Made by a program: the position numbers and the translations under genes | Assembly (NCBI GenBank): GCA_000720995.1 | Contig: JOEL01000031.1 | Span: forward strand, 1 to 64,000 | Source: Streptomyces celluloflavus | GTDB taxonomy: Bacteria; Actinomycetota; Actinomycetes; Streptomycetales; Streptomycetaceae | Reading direction: 5' to 3' | DNA length: 64,000 bases | Shown here: positions 22,421 to 30,681 of the stretch, piece by piece | Position numbering within the stretch: the first letter of the stretch is position 1 | Layout of the letters: each line of letters opens with the position of its first letter | Notes under the pieces: model-generated | Databases searched by the model: none | Told to the model about the DNA's origin: nothing | What the model saw: only the letters and a program-made list of their open reading frames with translations

Positions 22421-23884
22421 TCAGGCCGCGAGGGGCTGGGGCACTGCTCGTCCGGCGGCTTCCCGGCAGTCCCGGCAGTGGCCGGGGGCCGGGGCGCGGA
22501 AGGCGCGGTCGCAGGTGTCGCAGGTCTGGAACGGGTGGGGGTGGCCGGTGGCCGGGGCGGCTGGGGCGGCTGGGAGGCGTGGCGGCAGCAGCGCGGTGAG
22601 GCGGTGGGCGAGCAGGGCGGCGGGGTGGCGCAGCGGGGCCGGGAGGCCGGTGGTGAGGGTGTGGCGTACGGCGTCGGGGTCGGCGCCGCGTTCCAGCCAG
22701 GCGGCCACGGCGGGGGCGAGGCGGTGCACGTCCCGCACGGAGAGCAGCAGGCGCGGGTCGGCGCGGCGCAGCTCCGCGAGGAGCGCGGCGGCCGCCTGCC
22801 GGTGCTCGGACGTGCGGGGGCGGGGGAGTGGGAGCCGGGGACGGGAAGGTCCGCGGCGGGGCGCGGGGGCGGCGTGCGCCGTGCGTACGGGGGCGGGGCC
22901 TGGAGCGGGGCCGGTGTCGAGGTCCGCTGTGCGTACGGGGGCGGTCTCTGCGTGGCCTACGGGAGCGGGCTCGTGCGCAGGTACCGGCTCGGGTACGGGT
23001 TCAGGTACCGGTCCGGGCGTGGGCTCGTACGCGGGTACCGGCTCGGGCTCGGGCGCGGGCTCATATGCAGGTGCGAGCTCCGGGGCGGGGGCGGTGTCGA
23101 GGTTCGTCGTGCGTACGGGGTCGCCATGCGCGCGGCGTACGGGAGCGGGGCCGCGAGCGGGCTGCGGTACCGGTCCGGGCTCGGTAGCGGGCTCGGGTAC
23201 GGGTTCAGATGCGGGCTCGGGGCCGAGTGCGGGCTCGGGCACCGGACCAGGTGCGGGCTGGGGAGCGGGGCCGGGAGCGGGCCGAGGCACCGGCCCAGGC
23301 GTCGGCTCGTACGCAGGTACCGGCTCGGGCGCGGGCTCAGGTGCCGGTCCAGGTGCGGGCTCGGGCGTGGCCTCGACCATGGCGTCGGTGGCGGCCTCGA
23401 CCATGGCGTCGGGCGTGGCCTCGGCCGTGGTGGGCCGGGCTGGGGCGGGCTCCTCGGGGGTCGGGGCGCCGGTGGTGCGGCGGGGGGAGCGGGCGGCGGC
23501 CTCGCGGGCGCGGCGGGCGCGGGTGGCCTCGGGGTTGTTGTACGAGTACGTCACCGTGACGAGCTTGCCGTTGTCGGTGCGTTCGCGGACCCGCTCGATG
23601 TAGCCGTACGCCTCCAGCGCGCGCAGCGCCGTGGCCACCCGCTCGCGCCCCTCCGGGAACTTTTCGGCGAGGGTGCGGATGTCGACGGGGGCGCCTTCGG
23701 GCAGCGACTGGATGTAGGTCGCCAGCCCGATAGCGGTGAGGGACAGCTCACGGTGCTGGGCGAGGTGATCGCCGATGATCGTGAAGCCCGGATGCTGGAA
23801 TTCGGTCACTTTGCGGACCCCGGCAAGGGATCGGCGAACGACGTACCGCGCGTACGAGGGCGCGTTAAGCTGCTGTTCAGCCAT
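22421..23884 (-). CDS. Winged-helix protein with Pro/Ala/Glu-rich linker and C-terminal zinc-ribbon-like motif
   Basis: 487 residues. The N-terminal 120 residues form a helix-turn-helix domain of the replication-initiator/DnaD-like type ([49 protein letters not shown]). Residues about 165-360 are a low-complexity linker of repeated P-E-P-A-P-G-P and [11 protein letters not shown] units. The C-terminal third is more ordered and ends with CDTCDR and CRDC, a possible zinc-binding pair of CxxC motifs. HTH proteins with long Pro-rich tails are common in Streptomyces; their roles are mostly unknown. It is convergent with tuf. DNA binding is likely; a target cannot be inferred. Confidence 0.8.
   Translation of the reverse strand: MAEQQLNAPSYARYVVRRSLAGVRKVTEFQHPGFTIIGDHLAQHRELSLTAIGLATYIQSLPEGAPVDIRTLAEKFPEGRERVATALRALEAYGYIERVRERTDNGKLVTVTYSYNNPEATRARRAREAAARSPRRTTGAPTPEEPAPARPTTAEATPDAMVEAATDAMVEATPEPAPGPAPEPAPEPVPAYEPTPGPVPRPAPGPAPQPAPGPVPEPALGPEPASEPVPEPATEPGPVPQPARGPAPVRRAHGDPVRTTNLDTAPAPELAPAYEPAPEPEPVPAYEPTPGPVPEPVPEPVPAHEPAPVGHAETAPVRTADLDTGPAPGPAPVRTAHAAPAPRRGPSRPRLPLPRPRTSEHRQAAAALLAELRRADPRLLLSVRDVHRLAPAVAAWLERGADPDAVRHTLTTGLPAPLRHPAALLAHRLTALLPPRLPAAPAAPATGHPHPFQTCDTCDRAFRAPAPGHCRDCREAAGRAVPQPLAA
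22850..23400 (-). repeat. Low-complexity coding repeats (Pro/Glu/Ala/Gly)
   Basis: Inside the winged-helix gene, short GC-rich units such as CCGGTACCGGCTCGGGC recur many times, including near-identical longer blocks encoding [11 protein letters not shown] at three places. Expansion or contraction here would change linker length without breaking the frame, and assembly errors are also possible. Confidence 0.7.
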
Positions 23885-24192
23885 CAGGAAGGGGCTCGTC
23901 TTCCTCGTTGGTCAGGCCCTCGATCGGGATTGCCGTCCCGGCCGGGGGCCGTCGCATGTCTGGGGTTTCAGGGGGTGTTGGGGCCGAGCCTGCCCCGCCG
24001 GAAGCCGCGAAGGCCAGCCTTCCGGTCATGGATCACCTGAGTGGGTGACGGTGCGGGCGGCGGGCCTGTGGCGGGCTGGTGGGGTTTGGTGGGTTGGGGT
24101 TCTCTACCTGTGGTTCTTTGGTCTTTTTACGTCCCGAAGCCGTGGCGCCCAGATCACCGAAGGCCAGGTTTCCGGCCTCCGGTTGACGGGCC
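23885..24192. other. Intergenic stretch with a repeated hairpin-like motif
   Basis: This 308-base gap separates the start of the minus-strand winged-helix gene from the end of the minus-strand ATPase gene. CGAAGGCCAGCCTTCCGG at 24008-24025 can fold on itself (GAAGGC/GCCTTC), and a similar CGAAGGCCAGGTTTCCGG occurs near 24159-24176. One or both may be terminators of the ATPase gene. I see no gene here. Confidence 0.4.
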
Positions 24193-24675
24193 TCAGGCGC
24201 GTGTTGACAGGTCGCATTCCGCCCAGACCGTCTTGCAGGGCGGAGGCCCGGACACCGTTCCCCAGCGGTCCGCGAACGCGGCGACGAGGAGCAGCCCGCG
24301 CCCCGACTCCTGTTCTACCGTGGGTTGTTGGGCCTCCGGAACCGGCAGTCGCTCGCTGCGCGCGTCGATCACCTCGATACGGATCGTGTCGATTTCCGCG
24401 TCCGCACTCCGTTTTACGGTGACCGTGAGGCGGAAGTCGCGCCCCGGTACCCGTCCGTGCGAGATGGCGTTGGCGGCCAGCTCGGCGACGATCTGCGCCG
24501 GCGTCTCGAACGGCAGCCCCCAGGACCGGAGTTGCTCGGTCGTGAGCAGCCGGGCGAGCCGGGCGCCCCGGCGGGTGGCGGACAACTGGACGCGGAACTG
24601 CCGGGTGGGTGCGGCGGCATGGGTGGCGGCGACTGGCCGTGGCAGGAGCCGTTGACCGCTGATTTCGTGATTCAC
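24193..24675 (-). CDS. RsbW-like ATP-binding protein (HATPase_c_2)
   Basis: 160 residues from a GTG start. The GHKL ATPase boxes are visible: N box ELAANAISHG, G1 IEVIDAR and G2 ESGRGLLLV. The single-domain form without a kinase dimerisation region is that of anti-sigma factor/serine kinase RsbW homologues, which are very numerous in Streptomyces. It is divergent from an XRE-family regulator across 123 bases, a pairing repeated at the right edge of the window (63074/63679). It probably acts in a small signalling unit with that regulator and the DUF397 proteins; the partner is inferred. Confidence 0.85.
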   Translation of the reverse strand: MNHEISGQRLLPRPVAATHAAAPTRQFRVQLSATRRGARLARLLTTEQLRSWGLPFETPAQIVAELAANAISHGRVPGRDFRLTVTVKRSADAEIDTIRIEVIDARSERLPVPEAQQPTVEQESGRGLLLVAAFADRWGTVSGPPPCKTVWAECDLSTRA

Positions 24676-24798
24676 ATCACTCAGCGTGGCCGGGTGTGCT
24701 TACGCTGAAAAGTAGCGCCGCCTGTACGTACGGTGACTGTCTCGGCGTGGTCCGGAACTGTCCGGCCCGTCCAGCGTGACCTTCCGTGAGCGCGCGCA

Positions 24799-25704
24799 AT
24801 GAACAACGATGCGTCGGAGGTGGGCACGATGAGCGTGGACGACGGCGGTACGGGCAAGGTGGCGGACGGGGTGGACGACCCCGACCAGGGCCCCGGTCTC
24901 GATGACGAGGGCGAGGCGGTACTGAAATCCGTAGGCCGCCAGCTGAAGCTGTGGCGGGAGGGAGCGGGGCTGCGGGCGGCGGAGCTCGGTGAGGCCCTCG
25001 GCTACGGCGAGAACCTGATCTACAAGGTCGAAACCGGGAAGCGGATCCCGCGCCCGGAGTACCTGGAGAAAGCCGACGAGGTCCTGGGTGCGGGCGGCAA
25101 GATCGCCGCGATGAAGCAGGACGTGGCGGAGGTGCGGTACCCGAAGAAGGTTCGGGCGCTGACCAGGCTGGAAGCGCAGGCAGTCGAGATCGCGGTGTAC
25201 GCAAGCCTCGGCATCCATGGCCTGCTCCAGGCGGAGGGGCATGCGAAGGCCCTGCTCGAAGCACGTCGGCCTGCGTACTCGCCAGACGAGGTGGAGCACG
25301 GGGTGGCCGCACGCATGGCCCGGCGGTCGGTATTCGACCGATCACCTGCCCCTGCGCTCAGCTTCGTGCAGGAAGAGGCTGCGCTACGACGTCCGGTTGG
25401 AGGCACAATTGAATGGCGCCGACAGCTCGAACGCCTCCTGGAGGTGGGGCAGTTGCGCAATGTCACGCTCCAGGTGATGCCGACTCACAGCGAGGCTCAC
25501 CCCGGAGTGGACGGTGAGATCGAGATGCTGAAGTTCGGTGACGGTACGGCGGTGGGACGCTCCGAGGGGGCGTTCGCCGGTCGTCCTGTCTCCGACCCGA
25601 AGCAGCTCCGGATCCTCGATCTGCGGTATGGCATCATCCGGGCCCAGGCTCTCACTCCACGGGAGTCGCTGGCCTTCATCGAGAAAGTGCTGGGAGAGAC
25701 ATGA
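24799..25704 (+). CDS. XRE-family transcriptional regulator with DUF5753 domain
   Basis: 301 residues from ATG 24799; internal ATG 24829 is an alternative. The N-terminal helix-turn-helix is [24 protein letters not shown] followed by [15 protein letters not shown], and the rest is the DUF5753 sensor/partner domain ending [11 protein letters not shown]. Members of this family (for example the Scr1-type regulators of Streptomyces) pair with DUF397 proteins. Its stop overlaps the start of the first DUF397 gene by ATGA, so the two are translationally coupled. Copies of its 3' end occur in front of the later DUF397 genes. Confidence 0.9.
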   Translation: MNNDASEVGTMSVDDGGTGKVADGVDDPDQGPGLDDEGEAVLKSVGRQLKLWREGAGLRAAELGEALGYGENLIYKVETGKRIPRPEYLEKADEVLGAGGKIAAMKQDVAEVRYPKKVRALTRLEAQAVEIAVYASLGIHGLLQAEGHAKALLEARRPAYSPDEVEHGVAARMARRSVFDRSPAPALSFVQEEAALRRPVGGTIEWRRQLERLLEVGQLRNVTLQVMPTHSEAHPGVDGEIEMLKFGDGTAVGRSEGAFAGRPVSDPKQLRILDLRYGIIRAQALTPRESLAFIEKVLGET

Positions 25705-25910
25705 TCCACAAGCCTTCCGCCGGGGACGCTTCGCAGCTGGCGTGGTTCAAGAGCAGCTACAGCAGTGGCACCGAAGCTGATAGCTGCGTTGAGGTCGCTA
25801 CGGCCCCCGGCACCGTCCATGTCCGTGACTCCAAGGACCTCCAGGGGCCAAGCCTCGGGTTTACGCCCGATGCCTGGGCCGACTTCGTAACGTACGCGGC
25901 CCAGGTCTGA
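25701..25910 (+). CDS. DUF397 protein, array copy 1
   Basis: 69 residues with the family signature: [21 protein letters not shown], then VHVRDSK and a terminal [11 protein letters not shown]. It overlaps the XRE regulator by ATGA, which is the usual regulator-partner arrangement and points to this copy as the original partner. DUF397 proteins bind or antagonise XRE-DUF5753 regulators in the systems that have been studied. Four more copies follow. Confidence 0.88.
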   Translation: MIHKPSAGDASQLAWFKSSYSSGTEADSCVEVATAPGTVHVRDSKDLQGPSLGFTPDAWADFVTYAAQV

Positions 25911-25972
25911 CAGCCGCAGGCGCTCACACCACGGGATTCACTGGCCTTCGTCGAGAAAGTGCTGGTAGAGAC

Positions 25973-26182
25973 ATGATCCTCAAGCCTTCCACCGGGAACG
26001 CTGCCGAGCTGGCGTGGTTCAAGAGCAGCTACAGCAGTGGCAACGAAGCTGATAGCTGCGTTGAGGTCGCCACGGTCCCCGGCGTCGTCCACGTCCGTGA
26101 TTCGAAGAATGTGCGGGGGCCGAGTCTGGGGTTCGCGCCGGGTGCGTGGGCAGATTTCGTGGCGTACGCGTCCGGGGTCTGA
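25973..26182 (+). CDS. DUF397 protein, array copy 2
   Basis: 69 residues, close to copy 1 ([37 protein letters not shown]). The 60 bases before it (25917-25976) read in frame QALTPRDSLAFVEKVLVET and stop in an ATGA overlap with its own ATG, which is a copy of the last 19 codons of the XRE gene. It therefore keeps the coupling signal of the regulator without the regulator. Confidence 0.88.
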   Translation: MILKPSTGNAAELAWFKSSYSSGNEADSCVEVATVPGVVHVRDSKNVRGPSLGFAPGAWADFVAYASGV

Positions 26183-26220
26183 TCCGGTACCTCCGCGACC
26201 GAGAAAGCGCGAGGAGAGAC

Positions 26221-26430
26221 ATGACCCGCAGGCCCGTTGCCGCAGAAAGCCTCACGTTGGCGTGGTTCAAGAGCAGCTACAGCACCAACGAGCACGGCTC
26301 TGACTGCGTCGAGGTTGCGGCGGCCCCCGGCGTCGTCCACGTCCGTGATTCCAAGGACGTGCGGGGGCCGAATCTCGGGTTTGCGCCGGATGCCTGGGCC
26401 GCGTTCGTGACGTACGCGGCCCAGGACTGA
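26221..26430 (+). CDS. DUF397 protein, array copy 3
   Basis: 69 residues from ATG 26221, the most divergent copy: [20 protein letters not shown] then TNEHGSDCVEVAAAPG, with the same VHVRDSK core and FVTYAAQD end. A decayed remnant of the regulator's 3' end (EKARGET, stop in ATGA overlap) precedes it at about 26201-26224. The insertion in the SSYS loop may give it different partner specificity. Confidence 0.85.
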   Translation: MTRRPVAAESLTLAWFKSSYSTNEHGSDCVEVAAAPGVVHVRDSKDVRGPNLGFAPDAWAAFVTYAAQD

Positions 26431-26489
26431 CGGCCCTGGGCGCCCTCGCAGGAATCGCCGGCCTTCATCGAGAAAGCGCTGGGAGAGAC

Positions 26490-26699
26490 ATGATCGTGAA
26501 GCCCGCTTCCGAGGACGCCGTCGAGCTGAAGTGGTTCAAGAGCAGCCACAGCAGCGGCCCCGAAGGCGATAGCTGCGTTGAGATTGCCACGGTCCCCGGT
26601 GTTGTCCATGTCCGTGATTCGAAGGACGTGCGGGGGCCGAGTCTCGGGTTTACGCCGGGTGCGTGGGCCGATTTCGTGGCGTACGCGTCCGGGGTCTGA
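26490..26699 (+). CDS. DUF397 protein, array copy 4
   Basis: 69 residues: LKWFKSSHSSGPEGDSCVEIA, VHVRDSK, WADFVAYASGV. It shares the last 30 residues with copy 2 almost exactly, which suggests unequal recombination or gene conversion between copies. A remnant of the regulator's 3' end (PSQESPAFIEKALGET, stop overlapping the ATG) lies at 26443-26493. Confidence 0.87.
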   Translation: MIVKPASEDAVELKWFKSSHSSGPEGDSCVEIATVPGVVHVRDSKDVRGPSLGFTPGAWADFVAYASGV

Positions 26700-26737
26700 T
26701 CCGGTACTTCCGCGATCGAGATAGCGAGAGGAGACAC

Positions 26738-26947
26738 ATGATCGTGAAGCCCTCCGCCGGGGACGCTGCCGAGCCGGCATGGTTCAAGAGCAGCTACAGC
26801 AGCGGCCCCGAAATTGACAGCTGCGTCGAGGTCGCCGCCACCCCCGCCACCATCCACGTCCGTGACTCCAAGAACGCGCAGGGGCCGAGCCTCAGGTTCG
26901 CGCCGAACGCCTGGGCCGACTTCGTAACGTACGCAGCCCGGGTCTGA
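26738..26947 (+). CDS. DUF397 protein, array copy 5
   Basis: 69 residues from ATG 26738: [40 protein letters not shown] purine-rich GAGAGGAG site precedes it; the regulator remnant here is worn down to EIARGDT. It is the last copy; the following 270 bases to the DUF1707 gene contain a small GC-rich inverted repeat (GACCCCGGC with GCCGGGGTC, 27005-27030) that could end the array transcript. Confidence 0.86.
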   Translation: MIVKPSAGDAAEPAWFKSSYSSGPEIDSCVEVAATPATIHVRDSKNAQGPSLRFAPNAWADFVTYAARV

Positions 26948-27217
26948 CGCGGCCTCGGGAAGCATCGGTACAGCGCGCCAAGCACTCGATCTTGAACAAC
27001 GGAGGACCCCGGCGTGACGCTTGCCGGGGTCCTCCGGCGCGGTTGGTCAACTTTCGTCAGTCCGGCCGACGTTGAGGTCCAGTTGCTGTGACGCACAGGT
27101 TCGCAGAGTTGGGCCGTCCGAGACCCTCATGACGAGCGGTCGGCCGCCCCATCGCACGGCTTGACCGCTACGGAACTTGGCCCGTCCGTATCGCCGGGAC
27201 GGCACTAGGGTGAAACG

Positions 27218-27760
27218 GTGACTTCTCTGCCGGAAGACCCGCCGCAACTGCTGGGCGAAGACGACCGCGACACGGCCGTGCAGCGCGTGCAGGAGGCGTA
27301 CGCCGAAGGGCACCTCTCGCGCGAGGAGATGGAGGAGCGCCTCCACCAGGTGCTCACCGCCAAGACGCAGAGCGAGCTGGTGCCGGTCCTGGCCTCGCTC
27401 CCGGAGGGGAACGCGGGTACCACGTCCACGATTGCCGCCGCCGGCGGACGGATCAAGCGGCGCGGCGCATGGCGGGTACCTCGGACCCTGAAGGTGGAGT
27501 CCGCATACGGAAGGGTGCACCTGGACCTGTCCCGGGCGGTCATCGAACATCCGGTGGTGGACATCGAGTTGCAGCTCGGCACCGGCAGAGCCAGGATCAC
27601 GGTGCCTCGCGACGCGATCGTCGACTTCGACGGTCTGCACACCGGGTGGAAGGACACGCGCTACAAGACCGGGCGGCGCTCCCGCTCCGGCGGGCCGAGG
27701 ATCCGGATCTCCGGGACCATGGGGTTCGGCCGGTTGAAGATCCGCCACGCGCGGCGTTGA
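27218..27760 (+). CDS. DUF1707 domain protein with LiaF-like C-terminal region
   Basis: 180 residues from GTG 27218. The N-terminal 50 residues are a DUF1707 domain: DRDTAVQRVQEAYAEGHLSR then EEMEERLHQVLTAKTQSEL. The C-terminal part (VESAYGRVHLDLSRAVIEHP, LQLGTGRARITVPRDA, GTMGFGRLKIRH) is a short beta-strand repeat like the cell-wall-active antibiotic response (LiaF/DUF2154) fold. No membrane segment is seen. Function is unknown. It stands alone between the DUF397 array and a secreted protease. Confidence 0.8.
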   Translation: MTSLPEDPPQLLGEDDRDTAVQRVQEAYAEGHLSREEMEERLHQVLTAKTQSELVPVLASLPEGNAGTTSTIAAAGGRIKRRGAWRVPRTLKVESAYGRVHLDLSRAVIEHPVVDIELQLGTGRARITVPRDAIVDFDGLHTGWKDTRYKTGRRSRSGGPRIRISGTMGFGRLKIRHARR

Positions 27761-28122
27761 GACCCATCCGGCATGAGGGCCACCTGCCCCGGCTCGATCG
27801 CCGATGCCGTGATCGTAGAGACCGGTTGGGTTGGTCAGGCCGCACTTCGGAGCGGGCGTCCGTGCGCCCCACCGGATGCCCTGCTCGCTGCGGATACGGG
27901 CGGGTTCCCGGCGTTCGGCGGCCAGGGCGTCGCGGTGGCGGGCGGTGGCATCGCGCCACCGGAGGTAAGCGTGCAGGCCGGGGACATCGCCGATCTCGTC
28001 GTAGGGGGAGAGGCAGTCGCCGTGCCGGTCGATGTCCGGTACGAACCGCCGACCGGCCGTGCGCACACCGCCTCCACACTTCTTTGACCGTTTGCTGACA
28101 TCCCGTGGCTACTGTCCCGCGC
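27761..28122. other. Intergenic stretch; possible eroded minus-strand coding remnant
   Basis: On the minus strand from about 28066 to 27820 the translation contains natural-looking segments (DEIGDVPGLHAYLRWRDATA, RHRDALAAERREPARIRSEQ) but then runs on antisense to the DUF1707 gene with no plausible end. It may be the start of a lost gene. The right end probably holds the promoter of the protease gene (TTGACC 28084-28089, TACTGT 28110-28115, spacing 20). Confidence 0.25.
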
Positions 28123-29226
28123 ATGCGCATACCTCCTCACCGCCCATCCGGTCACCCGGGCAGCACCCGCAGGCCCCTCCGGCACGCGATCGGCGCCACC
28201 GTCGCCGTGTCGGCGGCCGTCGTCGCACTGGTCACGCCGGCCGCGAACGCCGCACCGCACACCCCGTCGTCCACCGGCGGCGGCGCGGCGGGACCGGACA
28301 CCACCACCACGCACGCCGGCGCCACGACCGCACCGGAGCGGGACCGGATCAACGCCTACTGGACCCCCGAGCGGATGAAGCTGGCCGGGGCCATGGTCCC
28401 CGAGATCACCCCCGTGCCCAAGGACGACAACACGCCGGACGACCCGCGGCCGCTCCCCGCGAACACGCCGGACTCCGGGGCCGTGTGGACGCACGGCGGG
28501 GCGGTGGAGAAGAACGTGGGCCGCCTGTTCTTCACCTTCTCCGACGGCTACGACGGCAGCTGCACCGCGACGGTCGTCACCAGCGCCAACCGCAGCACCG
28601 TCATCACGGCGGCACACTGCCTGAGAGGCGTCGGGTCGCCGTCCGCCGACGACACCTGGAACCACAACCTCTACTTCGTGCCCGGCTACCGCAACGGAAC
28701 GAAACCGCTCGGCGGCTTCAGCGCCAAGGCCATGGCCACCTCTTCCCGCTGGGACGTCGATCCGGCCACCACGGAATCGTCGGACGTCGCCGCCGCCGGC
28801 TTCGACACGGGACTCCTCGTCGCGAACCCCGCTGCTGATGGGAAGCCGATCGAGGACGTCACCGGAAGCCAGCGGATCGGGTTCGGCAAGCCCGTCGCGG
28901 ACGAGTTCGTCCACGCCTTCGGGTACCCGAGCAACGGACTCAACGACACCAAGGACAAGTACGTCGGATCCCGCATGATCCACTGCGCGGGCCCGAGCCA
29001 CCCCGGCCCCAAGGTCCCCCTGCTGTGGGGTGAGACCTGCGACATGTCGGCCGGGTCGAGCGGCGGCCCGCACCTGGCCCACTTCGACACCCGCACCGGC
29101 ACCGGCACCGTCGTGGGCGTCACCACCACCGACGAGGAGCTCGCGGGCGGACCGGCCCCCACGCTCTACGCCACGCGCTTCGGTGACAGCGCGCACCGTC
29201 TCTATGACTGGGCGCAGTCGCGTTAG
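28123..29226 (+). CDS. Secreted trypsin-like serine protease
   Basis: 367 residues from ATG 28123; a GTG six codons upstream (28105) is an alternative. A signal peptide is evident: RRPLRH then the hydrophobic AIGATVAVSAAVVALVTPA and cleavage near ANA-AP. The chymotrypsin triad can be read: His in VITAAHC, Asp in FDTGLLV and Ser in AGSSGGPHL. Two cysteine pairs are likely (near SCTATVV and AAHC, and at HCAG and TCDM). It is an extracellular enzyme of unknown substrate. If the TACTGT at 28110-28115 is the -10 box, transcription would begin at or next to the ATG, giving a leaderless message. Confidence 0.9.
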   Translation: MRIPPHRPSGHPGSTRRPLRHAIGATVAVSAAVVALVTPAANAAPHTPSSTGGGAAGPDTTTTHAGATTAPERDRINAYWTPERMKLAGAMVPEITPVPKDDNTPDDPRPLPANTPDSGAVWTHGGAVEKNVGRLFFTFSDGYDGSCTATVVTSANRSTVITAAHCLRGVGSPSADDTWNHNLYFVPGYRNGTKPLGGFSAKAMATSSRWDVDPATTESSDVAAAGFDTGLLVANPAADGKPIEDVTGSQRIGFGKPVADEFVHAFGYPSNGLNDTKDKYVGSRMIHCAGPSHPGPKVPLLWGETCDMSAGSSGGPHLAHFDTRTGTGTVVGVTTTDEELAGGPAPTLYATRFGDSAHRLYDWAQSR

Positions 29227-29260
29227 GACTCCCCTGAATCGGGGCTGACCCCCCGACCGT

Positions 29261-29302
29261 CCTGTCTCGTACATGTCATTCCAATGACGTGTACGGGGCA
29301 GG
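29261..29302 (+). terminator. Terminator after the protease gene
   Basis: A 20-bp RNA stem: CCTGTCTCGTACATGTCATT pairs fully with AATGACGTGTACGGGGCAGG (three G-U pairs) around a 2-base turn. It lies 34 bases after the protease stop and isolates the S10 operon. Confidence 0.85.
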
Positions 29303-29706
29303 ATGGGCGAGTCGCCCGGTACGGGGTGCCGTGCGGCTGCGGTAACCTCGTGGGCTCGATTGGCGAGTGCCATGACCCGTATGGCACACTGGCCAGGTTG
29401 CTCGGTTGAGTGCCGATGCTGCGCGCCTCCCGCCGGGAGGATCGGAAGCGAGTCCCAGGTATTCGTCGTCCCTGATCAGGGGCGGAAGTACGGGAATCTT
29501 CCGGGAAGCGTCAGCGGGGTACCAGCCAGGCGCCCGGTGGGTGTTCTTCCCCCACAACCTCCTTCTTGAAGGATCTCCGTTATGGAGATTTACGGGAAGG
29601 GGTGCGACACGCCCGACCGCGTGGGTCGGAGGTTGGACAGCGTTCCCCAGGGAACGCGGCGCATCGGGCCCCAGAGCGTTACGAGAGACAGGACTACTGA
29701 GTAGCC
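29303..29706 (+). promoter_or_regulatory. S10 operon leader region with three hairpins
   Basis: No gene lies in this stretch. It must hold the S10 promoter, but I see no convincing hexamer pair. Hairpins: ATCTCC/GGAGAT near 29572-29588, the shared r-protein leader hairpin CCGACCGCGTGGGTCGG at 29613-29629, and GCGTTCCC/GGGAACGC around a CA turn just after it. In E. coli the S10 leader is the target of L4 feedback; whether these stems do this here is inference. Confidence 0.5.
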
Positions 29707-30015
29707 ATGGCGGGACAGAAGATCCGCATCCGGCTCAAGGCCTACGACCACGAGGTCATCGACACGTCGGCGAAGAAGATCGTCGAGACGGTGACCAGGA
29801 CTGGTGCGTCGGTCGCGGGCCCGGTGCCGCTGCCCACTGAGAAGAACGTGTACTGCGTCATCAAGTCGCCGCACAAGTACAAGGACTCGCGCGAGCACTT
29901 CGAGATGCGCACGCACAAGCGCTTGATCGACATCCTCGACCCGACGCCCAAGACCGTTGACTCGCTGATGCGCCTGGACCTTCCGGCCGGCGTTGACATC
30001 GAGATCAAGCTCTGA
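29707..30015 (+). CDS. rpsJ: 30S ribosomal protein S10
   Basis: 102 residues, standard length, starting [20 protein letters not shown]10 is a 30S head protein and, with NusB, part of transcription antitermination complexes. The S10 loop motif and the C-terminal GVDIEIKL are intact. First gene of the S10 operon, preceded by a structured leader of several hundred bases; rplC follows after 14 bases. Confidence 0.99.
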   Translation: MAGQKIRIRLKAYDHEVIDTSAKKIVETVTRTGASVAGPVPLPTEKNVYCVIKSPHKYKDSREHFEMRTHKRLIDILDPTPKTVDSLMRLDLPAGVDIEIKL

Positions 30016-30029
30016 GAGGCGCGGAACAG

Positions 30030-30674
30030 ATGGCAAAGCAGATCAAGGGCATCCTGGGCGAGAAGCTCGGCATGACCCAGGTCTGGGACGAGAACAACCG
30101 TGTCGTCCCGGTGACCGTGGTGAAGGCCGGCCCCTGTGTCGTTACCCAGGTGCGTACGAATGACCAGGACGGCTACGACTCCGTCCAGATCGCCTTCGGC
30201 GAGATCGACCCGCGCAAGGTGAACAAGCCCCTCAAGGGCCACTTCGCCAAGGCTGACGTCACCCCCCGCCGCCACCTCGTCGAGGTCCGTACCGCCGATG
30301 CCGGCGAGTACACCCTCGGTCAGGAAGTGAACGCCGAGACCTTCGAGTCCGGTGTCAAGGTCGACGTGACCGGCAAGAGCAAGGGCAAGGGCTTCGCCGG
30401 CGTCATGAAGCGTCACGGCTTCCATGGCGGCAAGGCGTCGCACGGTGCCCACCGCGTGCACCGTAAGCCTGGTTCCATCGGTGGCTGCGCCACCCCGGGC
30501 CGCGTGTTCAAGGGCATGCGGATGGCCGGCCGTATGGGCAATGAGCGGGTCACCACCCAGAACCTGACCGTCCATGCCGTTGACGCGGAGAAGGGTCTGC
30601 TGCTCATCAAGGGCGCAGTTCCTGGTCCGAACGGCGGCCTCGTCCTGGTCCGTACCGCGGCCAAGGGGGCCTGA
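30030..30674 (+). CDS. rplC: 50S ribosomal protein L3
   Basis: 214 residues, beginning [21 protein letters not shown]3 is an early assembly protein whose extension reaches the peptidyl-transferase centre; the conserved [12 protein letters not shown]-type region ([20 protein letters not shown]) and [13 protein letters not shown] are present. The ATG follows a GAGAGGCGGAAC site 14 bases after rpsJ. Confidence 0.99.
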   Translation: MAKQIKGILGEKLGMTQVWDENNRVVPVTVVKAGPCVVTQVRTNDQDGYDSVQIAFGEIDPRKVNKPLKGHFAKADVTPRRHLVEVRTADAGEYTLGQEVNAETFESGVKVDVTGKSKGKGFAGVMKRHGFHGGKASHGAHRVHRKPGSIGGCATPGRVFKGMRMAGRMGNERVTTQNLTVHAVDAEKGLLLIKGAVPGPNGGLVLVRTAAKGA

Positions 30675-30681
30675 GGTAACG

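Noticed and set aside
22281-24040. Plus-strand frames rich in Gly/Ser/Arg repeats (440 and 575 codons)
   Set aside because: They are the complement of the Pro-rich repeats of the winged-helix gene; the minus-strand frame has the recognisable HTH and CxxC motifs.
27773-28087. Plus-strand 104-codon frame between the DUF1707 and protease genes
   Set aside because: No ribosome site, no family pattern, and it overlaps the protease promoter region.
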